Below are positions 17,563-26,250 of a DNA stretch of 64,000 bases, piece after piece. This stretch comes from DASVDE01 sp963740065. Lineage in GTDB: Bacteria; Actinomycetota; Thermoleophilia; Solirubrobacterales; 70-9. Below the pieces are notes generated by a model. The model did not search any database, had not been told where the DNA came from, and worked only from the letters and a program-made list of their open reading frames with translations. Made by a program: the position numbers and the translations under genes. Within the stretch, counting starts at the first letter, position 1. Each line of letters starts with the position of its first letter. The stretch lies in NCBI GenBank assembly GCA_963740065.1, contig CAVUCS010000004.1, positions 372,001 to 436,000 of the forward strand. The letters run 5' to 3'.

Positions 17563-18957
17563 TCAGCCAGGGAGAAATTCAGGAACGTCCAGCGAACCGA
17601 GATCGCCCGGCTTGTCAACCTTGGGCGGGCGGCCGCGACCGGTGTCCTTGGTGCGGCGAATCGTTGGCTCGGCGCGGCGCGGCGGCGCGGCGCGCCCATC
17701 GAAGCGAGTCGCGACGACGGTCACCCAAATCTGATCGCGCAGATCCTCGTCGACGTTGGCACCGAAGATGATGTTGGCGTCTGGGTGGGCGGCCTCGCCG
17801 ACCACCTTTGCCGCCTCGCTGACTTCGACAAGCGAAAGATCGGGACCGCCGGTAATCGAGAGCAGGATCGAGCGAGCGCCCTCCATTGAAGTCTCAAGCA
17901 GCGGCGAGGAAATCGCTTTCTCGGCCGCCAGCTCGGCGCGGCCCTCGCCATGGCCCATGCCGATGCCGAGCAACGCTCGGCCGGCGTCGGACATGATCGT
18001 CCGCACGTCGGCGAAGTCAAGGTTGATCAAAGCCGGAAGCGTCACGAGGTCGGAGACACCCTGAACTCCCTGGCGCAGGACATCATCGGCGACCTGAAAG
18101 GCCTCCACCATCGAGGTCTGTTGGTCGAGCACCTCGAGCAAGCGATCGTTGGGGACGACGATCAGCGTGTCGACTTCGGCGGCGAGCGCCTCGACCCCTC
18201 TGTTCGCCTGGTTGCCGCGGCGGCTGCCCTCGAAGCTGAACGGCTTGGTGACGATGCCAACGGTGAGCGCGCCGACCTCGCGGGCGAGGCGGGCGACCAC
18301 CGGGGCAGCGCCGCTGCCGGTGCCGCCGCCGGCCCCGGCGGCGACGAAGACCATGTCCGACCCCTTCAGCAGGCGCTTGATCTTGTCCTGCTCCTCGAAG
18401 GCGGAGCGGTGGCCAACCTCTGGGTCGGCGCCGGCGCCGAGGCCGCGCGTCTGCTCGTCGCCGATGTGGACGGTGACGTCGGCGACGCAGAGCTGCAGCG
18501 ACTGAAGGTCGGTGTTGACCGCCATGAACTCGACCCCGGGAATCCGGGCCTCGACCATGCGGTTGACGGCATTGACGCCGGCGCCGCCGACACCGACCAC
18601 GCGGATCACGGGCTTGTGCGGCTCCCCACTGCCGGGCGCCTCATACTCAGGCTCTTCCCGCCCATAACGAGGGGTCTCCATCACCGGCTCCACCTCGCGA
18701 CGCCGGGAAGGCTCCTCGGAGAACACTCGTTTCAACCGCTCCGGCGGCGTCTCGACCGGAGTCTCGGACGTCTCACCCGCGGGTGGCGCGGGTGATGGCG
18801 GGGTCGAGGACGACCCCGCCCGCAGCGCCCCCCCATCACCCGGGTCAGGACCCGCGGCGGAGCGGTCTGAACCCTCGGGCGAATCGTCGGTAGTGCTGCG
18901 GAATAGATCCGAGAGAGGACCCTCCCGCATGCTCGCGCGTTTACTACGCCGACTCAT
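17563..18957 (-). CDS. ftsZ: Cell division GTPase FtsZ with a ~115-residue N-terminal extension
   Basis: 464 residues from ATG 18957, chosen because AAGGAGGT lies 8-9 nt before it; the start overlaps the parA stop by 14 nt. The tubulin-like core starts near residue 115: VVGVGGAGVNAVNRM, NTDLQSL, GTP-binding AGGGTGSGAAP near 210 and synergy loop NLDFADVRTIM. The C-terminal peptide SLDVPEFLPG matches the partner-binding tail. The N-terminal ~115 residues are Pro/Ser/Glu/Arg-rich and probably disordered; ordinary FtsZ has about 10 residues there. It forms the division ring. It is not among cell-wall (dcw) genes here but directly behind parA, so it may be a relocated ftsZ or a second paralogue. 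Confidence 0.95.
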   Translation of the reverse strand: MSRRSKRASMREGPLSDLFRSTTDDSPEGSDRSAAGPDPGDGGALRAGSSSTPPSPAPPAGETSETPVETPPERLKRVFSEEPSRRREVEPVMETPRYGREEPEYEAPGSGEPHKPVIRVVGVGGAGVNAVNRMVEARIPGVEFMAVNTDLQSLQLCVADVTVHIGDEQTRGLGAGADPEVGHRSAFEEQDKIKRLLKGSDMVFVAAGAGGGTGSGAAPVVARLAREVGALTVGIVTKPFSFEGSRRGNQANRGVEALAAEVDTLIVVPNDRLLEVLDQQTSMVEAFQVADDVLRQGVQGVSDLVTLPALINLDFADVRTIMSDAGRALLGIGMGHGEGRAELAAEKAISSPLLETSMEGARSILLSITGGPDLSLVEVSEAAKVVGEAAHPDANIIFGANVDEDLRDQIWVTVVATRFDGRAAPPRRAEPTIRRTKDTGRGRPPKVDKPGDLGSLDVPEFLPG

Positions 18958-20017
18958 TCGCAAGAACCTCCTTCGCCAGCTCCCGATAGTAGTTCGCGGC
19001 GTTGCTCTGCGGATCGTACTTGAGCACGCTGGATCCTTTCACGGGCGCTTCGGCGAATTTGATCGCCTTGCGAATGCGGGACTTGAAGACCATGTCGCCG
19101 AAGTTCTCTTCGAGAATCTCCACCGCTTCCTTGGCGTGAACGGTGCGTGCGTCCAGCATCGTCGGCAGGATGCCCTCGATCTTGACGTCCGGGTTGAGGT
19201 TCTCCTGGATCATCTTCAGCGTGTTCTGGAGCTGGACCAGCCCGCGCATCGACAGATACTCGCACTGGACGGGGACGATCACCTTGCTCGCCGCGGTCAG
19301 CGCGTTAATCGTCAGCAACCCAAGGCTGGGCGGCGTGTCGATGCAGACATAGTCGTAGTCGCCGGAAACCTCTCTCAGCGCCTTCTCCAAGGAGCGCTCG
19401 CGACCGATCTTGGTGCTCATCGCGATCTCGGCCCCGGCCAGATCGATCGAGGCGACCGCGATATCGATCTCCCTGTGCTGGATGATCTCGCTGATCGGCA
19501 TGTCGTGGACGAGCACGTCGTAGAGGCTCTTCTCCACCGTGTCCGGGTCGACGCCCTGACTCATGGTCAGATTGCCCTGCGGATCCATGTCGATGCACAG
19601 CACTCTGTAGCCAAGCTCGGAAAAGGCCACTGCCAGATTCAGCGTCGTGGTCGTCTTCGCGACCCCACCCTTCTGGTTGGCGAAAGCAATCACCTCAGCG
19701 TGCTTGACCGCGGCGGGCGCCTCAGCTCTCTCTTCGACGACCTCGTGACGGCTGGGCGAAATCAGCTCAGAAGCTCTCATCCTGGGCTCTTCCTCGACCA
19801 TCCGCGGTTCCTCCACTGGCTCGGCCCGCACAACCGGCTCCGCGGGAGGGGCAACCTCGGGCTCAGGCTTGGGCGCCGGCTTTGACTCTGCCGGTCTCGC
19901 GGGAACCGCCTCCTCAAGACGCTGCAGCTCCTCCACAATCGGGTGCTGCTCGTCGACGACAACGGTTCTGTTCTTTGTCTTGCGGCTAAGAAATCCCATT
20001 GACGCGGGTATTCGCAT
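18944..20017 (-). CDS. ParA/MinD-type ATPase with ~105-residue N-terminal extension
   Basis: 357 residues from ATG 20017 (ATG 19999, giving MGFLSRKTKNRTVV, is also plausible). Residues ~1-105 are charged and Pro/Glu-rich. The P-loop is the deviant Walker A KGGVAKTTTTLN near 116, with VLCIDMDPQGNL (Walker A'), YDYVCIDTPPSLGL (Walker B) and MLDARTVHAKEAVEIL as in Soj-type ParA. No parB or parS site is adjacent. The gene is translationally linked to ftsZ, so it may position FtsZ in the manner of MipZ or PomZ, which are also ParA-type (inference). A chromosome-partition role is the alternative. Confidence 0.9.
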   Translation of the reverse strand: MRIPASMGFLSRKTKNRTVVVDEQHPIVEELQRLEEAVPARPAESKPAPKPEPEVAPPAEPVVRAEPVEEPRMVEEEPRMRASELISPSRHEVVEERAEAPAAVKHAEVIAFANQKGGVAKTTTTLNLAVAFSELGYRVLCIDMDPQGNLTMSQGVDPDTVEKSLYDVLVHDMPISEIIQHREIDIAVASIDLAGAEIAMSTKIGRERSLEKALREVSGDYDYVCIDTPPSLGLLTINALTAASKVIVPVQCEYLSMRGLVQLQNTLKMIQENLNPDVKIEGILPTMLDARTVHAKEAVEILEENFGDMVFKSRIRKAIKFAEAPVKGSSVLKYDPQSNAANYYRELAKEVLANESA

Positions 20018-20077
20018 GGGCCCCGGCTTTTCCTGCCGAGCCTCGAAATTGCTAGGAATTGCCCGATCGCTGATCTT

Positions 20078-20986
20078 TTGGACAAGCGGCTGGTCTTCGT
20101 CACCGGCAAGGGAGGCGTCGGGAAGACCACCGTGGCGGTCGCCCTCGGCCTGCGCGCCGCGGCCGCCGGGAAGCGGACGATCGTCTGCGAAGTCGCCTCG
20201 CAGGAAAACGCCTCGCGAATGTTCGACCACACCGAGGTCGGCTTCCACGAAGTGGAGATGGAGGAGAACCTCTGGTCGATCTCGATTGACCCCGATGAGT
20301 CGATGCGCGAGTACGTCCTGCTCCAACTCAAGGTCCGCGCGATGCGAGACATGCTCTTCCGCAGTCGCATCTTCAACTACCTCGCCGCCGCCACCCCCGG
20401 CCTGAAGGAACTGGTGACGATCGGCAAGATCTGGGAGCTGGCACAACTCGACCGCAAGGTGAAGAGCGGACGCAAGTACGACCTGGTGATCGTCGACGCG
20501 CCGGCCACCGGCCACGGCGTCGGCTTCCTGCAAACGCCCAGAACCTTCGCCGCGATCGCCCGCGTCGGCCCGATCCACTCCCAGGCCCAGCGGCTGGACC
20601 GCTTCATCAAAGACCATGAGAGCACCGGCACGGCGATCGTCTCCCTGCCGGAGGAGATGCCGGTCAACGAGTCAGCCGCGCTGGAGCACGACCTGCGCGA
20701 GGAGGTCGGCGTCGCGGTCGACCGCGTCTACATGAACGGGCTCTATCCGGAGCGCTTCACCAAGGCGGAGGCGGAGCGGCTTGTCGAGATCGCCGCCCGC
20801 GATGACGCGGGTGTGCGCGCCGCCGCCCGCGCCGCCCTTTCAGAGCAGAGCCGCGCCCGCTCCCAGCGCGCCCAACTTTCGCGCCTGCGCCGCCGCGTAC
20901 AGGCGCCGGTCAAATCCCTCCCCTTCCTATTCGAGCCGGAGCTGAGCGTCGAAGCGGCGCGGCGACTCTCGAAGAGACTGAGCTGA
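20078..20986 (+). CDS. ArsA/Get3-family ATPase, first of pair (Rv3679-like)
   Basis: 302 residues from TTG 20078 (MDKRLVFVTGKGGVGKTTVAV). The P-loop GKGGVGKTT, the A-loop EVASQENASRMF and Walker B YDLVIVDAPATGHGVGFL are typical of anion-transporting ATPase/Get3 relatives. It lacks the CxxC zinc pair of eukaryotic Get3 and arsenite cysteines of ArsA. Actinobacteria carry such genes as adjacent pairs (mycobacterial Rv3679-Rv3680), which act together in the cytosol; the client is uncertain. The TGA overlaps the next ATG by one base, so tight stoichiometry is likely. Divergent from parA across a 60-bp spacer. Confidence 0.88.
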   Translation: MDKRLVFVTGKGGVGKTTVAVALGLRAAAAGKRTIVCEVASQENASRMFDHTEVGFHEVEMEENLWSISIDPDESMREYVLLQLKVRAMRDMLFRSRIFNYLAAATPGLKELVTIGKIWELAQLDRKVKSGRKYDLVIVDAPATGHGVGFLQTPRTFAAIARVGPIHSQAQRLDRFIKDHESTGTAIVSLPEEMPVNESAALEHDLREEVGVAVDRVYMNGLYPERFTKAEAERLVEIAARDDAGVRAAARAALSEQSRARSQRAQLSRLRRRVQAPVKSLPFLFEPELSVEAARRLSKRLS

Positions 20987-22137
20987 TGGCGGCGGTCGGC
21001 GACATCCTCGAGGGCAAGGGAATCTGTATCTGCGCCGGCTCGGGCGGGGTCGGCAAGACGACCACCTCGGCGGCGATAGCGACCGGAATGGCGGCGCGCG
21101 GGCTGAAGGTCTGCGTGCTGACGATCGACCCGGCAAAGCGCCTCGCCGACTCACTCGGCCTGAAGGAGCTGAGCAACGAAGCAAAGCGAGTTGACCCGAA
21201 GCTATTCAAGGCGCAGGGGATCGAGATGGAGGGCGAGCTGTGGGCGATGATGCTCGACGCCAAGGCCACCTTCGACGAGTTGGTCGCCCGCCAGGCGCCC
21301 GACGAGGAGAGCCGCGACCGGGTCCTGGGCAACCGCATCTACCAGCAGATCTCCAGCGCCCTGGCCGGCTCGCAGGAGTACATGGCGATGGAGAAGCTGT
21401 TTGAGCTCCACAGCGAAGGGCGCTACGACCTACTGGTCCTCGACACCCCACCGAGCCGCAACGCGCTCGATTTCCTCGACGCCCCCAGACGCCTCACACA
21501 GTTCATCGAAGGGCGTTCTCTGCGCGTCTTCATGCGGCCGACGGGACTGGCGGCGCGCGTTGCCGGGCGCGGCGCTTCGGTCGCGCTCGCCGTCTTCAAG
21601 CGAATCGTCGGCTTCGACCTGATCGCCGACCTGGCCGAGTTCTTCAGCGCCTTCAGCGGCATGGTCGACGGCTTCCAGGCCCGGGCCAAAAGGGTCAATA
21701 GCCTGCTCGCCGACCGCCGCACATGCTTCCTGGTCGTCTGCGGCCCGCAGGGGGAGCCAATCGACGAAGCGGTCTACTTCCACCGCAAGCTGGTCGAAGC
21801 GAGACTGCCCTTCGGCGGCGTCATCGTCAACAAGGTCCACTACCCCGCCGAGAGCCTGCGCGGGGACGGCGACGATCTCTTCGCGGCCCTCGCCGAGGAA
21901 CTGGGGGACGAAGGTCTGGCGAAGCGGGTGGCGGACAACTTCGCCGACTACCAGGCGTTGGCGGAGCGCGACGCGCGCAACATCGAACACCTCGCGGCCG
22001 AGCTACGCACGAAGGCGGTGATCCGCATCCCTTACCTGGATGAGGACGTCCACGACCTCGCCGGCCTGGCCGAGATCAACCGCTACCTGTTCGCGACCGC
22101 CAGAGAGCGGGTCGCGATAGCCGCGGGTCGGGTTTAA
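20986..22137 (+). CDS. ArsA/Get3-family ATPase, second of pair (Rv3680-like)
   Basis: 383 residues from ATG 20986, overlapping the previous stop by one base. P-loop GSGGVGKTTTSAAIA near 18, LTIDPAKRLADSLGL (switch I-like), Walker B YDLLVLDTPPSRNALDFLDAP, and a hydrophobic/basic helical insert around residues 185-235 that could bind hydrophobic clients. Together with its neighbour it resembles the mycobacterial Rv3679-Rv3680 pair. The final ~45 codons lie antisense to the 3' part of the convergent gene ending at 22003, an overlap of 135 nt. Confidence 0.88.
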   Translation: MAAVGDILEGKGICICAGSGGVGKTTTSAAIATGMAARGLKVCVLTIDPAKRLADSLGLKELSNEAKRVDPKLFKAQGIEMEGELWAMMLDAKATFDELVARQAPDEESRDRVLGNRIYQQISSALAGSQEYMAMEKLFELHSEGRYDLLVLDTPPSRNALDFLDAPRRLTQFIEGRSLRVFMRPTGLAARVAGRGASVALAVFKRIVGFDLIADLAEFFSAFSGMVDGFQARAKRVNSLLADRRTCFLVVCGPQGEPIDEAVYFHRKLVEARLPFGGVIVNKVHYPAESLRGDGDDLFAALAEELGDEGLAKRVADNFADYQALAERDARNIEHLAAELRTKAVIRIPYLDEDVHDLAGLAEINRYLFATARERVAIAAGRV

Positions 22138-23712
22138 CCCGCGCTGGCGCCTGTAGTGGTCGTAGTTGAGCTCACGCACTTCCCAGTCCGCTTCCTCGGG
22201 TACTGGGAAGAGGTGCCGATCGCGCGGAGTGTCGATCCGCTCGCGATCGCCGGCGTTGCTCTCAATCGACGGGAAGTCGAGGGTGTTCTCCTCAATCGCG
22301 ACTTCGTCGAGCCAGGGAGTGGCCGTGATCTTGATCTCGTCCTCGGCCGGGATTGGCTCCATGATGCGAGTTTCCTGATCATCGTGCTCGTGGTGTTGCG
22401 CCACTGTTATCTCCACCTCTCCGGTGTCCGTTTCCGGGATCTCCCACTCTGAAGTCGTACCCACGATCGCCCCGTCGCCGCCCTCCAGTCCGGTCACGAT
22501 CAAGGTCTCGTCGGCGGCGGTGCTCATGTCTTTGCTCAGCTCGCCGAGAGCCGCCTCGCGCAGCATGCGACGCAGGCTGTCCTCCATCCATGCGGCAAGT
22601 TCCAGCCCTTGCTTGGCGGGAGCGCCGTTCATCAAGGCGCGCTCGAGCTCCAGCGCATGCTCGACTCGCTCGCGAGCCTCGATTCGGTCGTGGGTGTCGC
22701 AGGCGATCAACGCCGATGCGCGCATCGGCAGCGAGGCGCCAACCGGCCCCTGACCGTCGAGCACAGCGCGCAGCGCCAGCAAGTGGTCGCTCAAACCCTC
22801 CATCGCGGTCTCTCGCGAGCAGCCCATCTCGAAGCGACCGACCCCCCAGGCGAGGGAGCCATCCGGGTCGGGACGGGCCTCCAGTGCGTTTGCCAGCTCC
22901 GCAAGATCGGTCGCCTCGGGCTCGCTCAGGTGATACCCGCCGGGGCGGGCGGCCGGGGCGCCGATGGCGATCCGTCGCCACTGACCCTCGCCGGTGGGCG
23001 CGAAGGCATAGGGGCCAAGTCCGACGCCACCCCGCTTGAAAAGCCTCATCACGCTGATCAGCTCGCGAAGTTGGTGCAGCGCCTCCTCGACGCCACCTTC
23101 CCCTTCGCCCTGCTCGGCAACGGCAAGAAATTGTGGCTCCCAGGCGGCGCGACCCATTCCTTCGCTGCGCATCGCCTCGATCGGCGCCTCGATCGCGTCG
23201 GCGCGGACAATCTGCACCCCGTGAGGGAGCGCCAGTCGCGCCAACGGCATCTTCAAGCCGACAAGCGGGGCGATCAACACCTCGGCATCGGTGGCCTCGC
23301 CGGTCTCGGCGTCAAGCACGGCGAGCGCCTTTTCGAGCCGCTCGCGATTGAGAGAGAACTCGGTGCAGCCATCCCAGAGGGACGCAATGAAGACAGTGAG
23401 CATGTGGGCGGCCCGCTCACGAGGGTCGCTGGGCACCGCCTCGCCGCGGGCCTCCAGATAGGGCGCCGCCAAGGAAGCCGCCTGGACCGCGTCGCGGGCG
23501 GGGCCGAAGGCCGGCATAACGCGCAGCTCGCCTTCCCGTTCACGCACAAAACGGGCGGTCAGCGGTACGTAGCTGTGGAAGAGGGAGTCGGGACCTTCGC
23601 GCTCGTCGACGTCGAAGGGGATCTGATCGCCGGTCGCGACCAAAGAGCTGAAATGGGTCGCCGACTCCGCGGCAAGCCGCTTCAGGGCCTCGGTGAGGAG
23701 GAAATCACGCAC
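22003..23712 (-). CDS. Conserved-looking protein of unknown function, 569 residues
   Basis: I do not recognise a family. It starts MRDFLLTEALKRLAAESATHF and has a mostly alpha/beta first 400 residues with no signal peptide or membrane helix, then an acidic stretch (about 400-500) rich in Glu/Asp/Thr/Ile, e.g. ITVAQHHEHDDQE. The last ~45 residues (after NYDHYRRQRG, near 22140) are encoded antisense to the ArsA-like gene. That part crosses a small palindrome (CGGGTTTAACCCG, 22129-22141) and uses a rare TTA codon, so the ancestral stop may have been lost there. Codon-position GC in the first 520 codons looks like a genuine gene. Function unassigned. Confidence 0.75.
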   Translation of the reverse strand: MRDFLLTEALKRLAAESATHFSSLVATGDQIPFDVDEREGPDSLFHSYVPLTARFVREREGELRVMPAFGPARDAVQAASLAAPYLEARGEAVPSDPRERAAHMLTVFIASLWDGCTEFSLNRERLEKALAVLDAETGEATDAEVLIAPLVGLKMPLARLALPHGVQIVRADAIEAPIEAMRSEGMGRAAWEPQFLAVAEQGEGEGGVEEALHQLRELISVMRLFKRGGVGLGPYAFAPTGEGQWRRIAIGAPAARPGGYHLSEPEATDLAELANALEARPDPDGSLAWGVGRFEMGCSRETAMEGLSDHLLALRAVLDGQGPVGASLPMRASALIACDTHDRIEARERVEHALELERALMNGAPAKQGLELAAWMEDSLRRMLREAALGELSKDMSTAADETLIVTGLEGGDGAIVGTTSEWEIPETDTGEVEITVAQHHEHDDQETRIMEPIPAEDEIKITATPWLDEVAIEENTLDFPSIESNAGDRERIDTPRDRHLFPVPEEADWEVRELNYDHYRRQRGLNPTRGYRDPLSGGREQVAVDLGQAGEVVDVLIQVRDADHRLRA

Positions 23713-23792
23713 CCCCCACGCTTCCGCCCGGCACGAGGCGCTCCTGCGCTTGCACGAGGGCTTGCAGATCGCCGCCGATCTGGACGTTTGAC

Positions 23793-24134
23793 CTAGACCG
23801 CGGCGGGTGCGACGGGCGCAGCCTCGTCGACCGGCAGCCAGCGCTTGCCGTAACTCCGCATGTCCTCGATCAGCGGCACCAGCGCCTGGCCCTTCTCGGT
23901 CAGCGCGTACTCGACCCGTGGCGGGACCTCGGGGTAGGTGTGGCGCTCGACGATCCCCTCCTCCTCTAGGGCCCGCAGGCGCAGCGACAACGTGCGCGGG
24001 CTGATCCCCTCCAGCGAGCGCTCAAGCTCGCAGAAGCGGCTCGAGCCGGCGGCGAGGTCGCGGATCATGAGAAGAGTCCACTTGCCGCAAACCACCTCGG
24101 CGGTGCGACAGACGGGGCATTTGGAGTTGCTCAC
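23793..24134 (-). CDS. HxlR-family transcriptional regulator, small
   Basis: 113 residues from GTG 24134 (MSNSKCPVCRTAEVVCGKWTLLM). A complete winged helix with DLAAGSSRFCELERSLEGISPRTLSLRLRALE and the wing HTYPEVPPRVEYALTEKG. The N-terminal Cys (CPVC plus a Cys before GKWT) recalls HxlR members that sense electrophiles by cysteine modification. Its own promoter region has a 17-bp inverted repeat at 24156-24172. It is divergent from the first prepilin gene at 24253, so it may also control the pilus genes (inference). Confidence 0.9.
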   Translation of the reverse strand: MSNSKCPVCRTAEVVCGKWTLLMIRDLAAGSSRFCELERSLEGISPRTLSLRLRALEEEGIVERHTYPEVPPRVEYALTEKGQALVPLIEDMRSYGKRWLPVDEAAPVAPAAV

Positions 24135-24141
24135 TTCACCG

Positions 24142-24172
24142 AGTGTAGCGACATAGCTTCACTTATTGAAGC
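24142..24172 (-). promoter_or_regulatory. Promoter with inverted repeat upstream of HxlR gene
   Basis: On the minus strand, TTCAAT (24170-24165) and TACACT (24147-24142) are spaced by 17 bp, a reasonable -35/-10 pair. The perfect repeat GCTTCA-CTTAT-TGAAGC (24156-24172) covers the -35 and part of the spacer, so a bound protein would block initiation. The same half-site with the same spacing recurs in the sigma-factor promoter at 42601-42615. Confidence 0.5.
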
Positions 24173-24252
24173 GTTGGGGAAAGCGCGACGGCAAGCAGGT
24201 TTCGGCCCCCTGGTGGCTAAAGCCATGCCCGGTGCCTTCCGATGTAGAAGAC

Positions 24253-25561
24253 ATGACGCTGTCGCGCCTGCGGTCGAAGCATCCCCCAGAGGCAGGCTTC
24301 GCGCTGATTGAGATCCTGATCAGCAGCGTGATCGCGGTGATCGCCGCGGGCGCCGTCTTCACCCTCATGCAGGCGACGACCCGCTCCGCCGCCGACCAGC
24401 GAAGCCGTTCCCAGGCTTACGGCGTCGCCCAGGAAGACCAGGCACGGATGCGCGGCATGCGCATCCCGATCCTCAAAAGTCTGAACGAGACCCGGACAGT
24501 GACCCTCGACAGCACGAGATTCACGGTCGTCTCCACCGGCCAAGCGATCAACGACGTCACCGGGGACTCCACCTGCGACGCCACCAACAACTCGACCGAC
24601 TACATCAAGATCACCTCAACCGTCACCTGGCCGGGGATGAGGGCCACGCCTCCGACCGTGATCCAGAGCATCGTCACCCCGCCCAACGGCTCGCTCGACC
24701 CCAACAGAGGCAACCTGATCGTCCTCGCCACCAACGCCGCCGGCACTCCAATCTCCGGCGTCGGGCTGACCGGAACCGGCGTCGGCACCTTCAGCGGCTC
24801 GACCAACTCCGCCGGCTGCGCGGCCTTCCTCGACCAGGCGGCCGGCAACTACACGATGACCCCCACCAACATCTCCACCTACGTGGACAAAGACGGGGAC
24901 AAACCGGGTTCCCAGGCAGTTGGCGTCGTCGGCGGCGCCGACAACACGGTCAACCTGCTGTACGACAGACCGGGTTCGGTCCCCGTCCAGTTCAAGACAA
25001 AGAACTACAGAGGCTCTACTCGTCAGCTCAAGCTCGGACACGTTGACCGCCTTCAATACGGGGATGACCACGGGGAAGGTCTTTGGCACCCCCGAGGGAA
25101 CGCGCTACGGCTCGATCACCGCGACGTCGCTGTTCCCCTTCACCTCGGTTGACACTTTCTACGCCGGATCGTGCAGCAGCAACGATCCCGGCACGGGGAG
25201 CTCCGCGAGCGTCAGCGTCCTGGTGCCTTCCGGCGGCACCGCGGCGACCCAAACGATCCAGCTGCCGTCTTTGCTGCTCACGGTAAGTCCAACCAGCGCA
25301 GACGTAACGGTCACCGACGACGACTGCACGACGACGAGCTGGCACCACGTCACGCGCACGTTTTCCACGAATTCATCCGGGCAGCTCACCGATCCCGGTC
25401 TGCCGTGGGGTACCTACGACGTCTGCGCCGAGGCGCAGATTAAAAGCAGAGGAAAAACCAACACCTACCATGACACGGCGAATAACGTAGCTGTCCACAG
25501 CTCCAACGGCACCTCGGTCAGCATCTCCGTTTCCTCCAACGATTCCAACGGCGGATGCTGA
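24253..25561 (+). pseudogene. Type IV prepilin with C-terminal Ig-like region, frame broken near 25015
   Basis: ATG 24253 starts a short leader and a class III prepilin cleavage site, EAG/FALIEILISS, with Glu at +5, then a hydrophobic helix. The frame continues through a carboxypeptidase-regulatory-like beta domain (GTPISGVGLTGTGVGTFSGS) to VPVQFKTKNYRGS near base 25020. The matching continuation SSSSDTLTAFNTGMTTGKVFG lies one base over and runs to a TGA at 25559-25561. A single-base insertion (or 2-base loss) between about 25005 and 25030 explains this; restored length is about 435 residues. No homopolymer is present at the junction. The stop overlaps the next prepilin ATG by one base. It may be a minor pilin whose loss, or misread base, deserves checking. 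Confidence 0.8.
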
Positions 25562-26250
25562 TGAAAAGCCGACTCAACCTCGTCCGCGACCAACGCGGCA
25601 TGACCCTGATCGAGCTGGTCGTCGCGACCACCGCCGGGGCGATCATCTTCCTTGGCCTGACCACGGTGGTGATCACCTCGATGCACACGACGACGCGGAT
25701 CACCAACCGGGTCCACGCCACGCAGAAAGCGCGCACGGTCGTCCACGGGGTCGTCTCCTCACTGCACTCCGCCTGCGTCGTCTCCCAGTTCGCGCCGATT
25801 CAGACCGGCAGCACCGGCACCTCGCTCAGCTACATCAGCGCCACCGGCTCGGCCGTGGTGCCCACCCCGGCCTTCAAGACCGTGTCGCTCAGCGGCACCA
25901 CGCTGTCGGAATCCACCTACGCCAAAACGGGTGGCTCGGCGCCTAAATGGACCTTCTCGAGCACACCCTCGACGCGCACCCTGATGACTCGCGTCAGCCC
26001 CAGCTCCGGCAGCGGCATCTTCAGCTATTACGGCTACGCGAGCGGGCAGGTCTCAACGACGCCATTCTCCACGCCTCTCAGCTCCACCGATGCGGCCAAG
26101 ACGGTCCAGGTGACCGTCGCCCTCAAGGTCGCCCCGCCCAGCGCCACGATCACCGACGCGAAAGCGGCCGCCAACGTCCGCGACAGCGCCCTGCTGCGCT
26201 TTACCCCACCCACCTTCGCCACCTCGGCCAGCAACCTGCCATGCGAGTGA
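25561..26250 (+). CDS. Type IV prepilin-like protein (PilW/PilV type)
   Basis: 229 residues from ATG 25561, overlapping the preceding TGA. A ten-odd residue basic leader precedes the peptidase site QRG/MTLIELVVATTAGAIIF with Glu at +5, followed by a ~25-residue membrane helix. The rest is Ser/Thr-rich, beta-prone and ends in LPCE. Minor pilins of this type prime pilus assembly in the membrane before processing by PilD (31461-32210). Overlaps the next gene by 10 nt, consistent with coupled expression of three prepilins. Confidence 0.88.
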   Translation: MKSRLNLVRDQRGMTLIELVVATTAGAIIFLGLTTVVITSMHTTTRITNRVHATQKARTVVHGVVSSLHSACVVSQFAPIQTGSTGTSLSYISATGSAVVPTPAFKTVSLSGTTLSESTYAKTGGSAPKWTFSSTPSTRTLMTRVSPSSGSGIFSYYGYASGQVSTTPFSTPLSSTDAAKTVQVTVALKVAPPSATITDAKAAANVRDSALLRFTPPTFATSASNLPCE

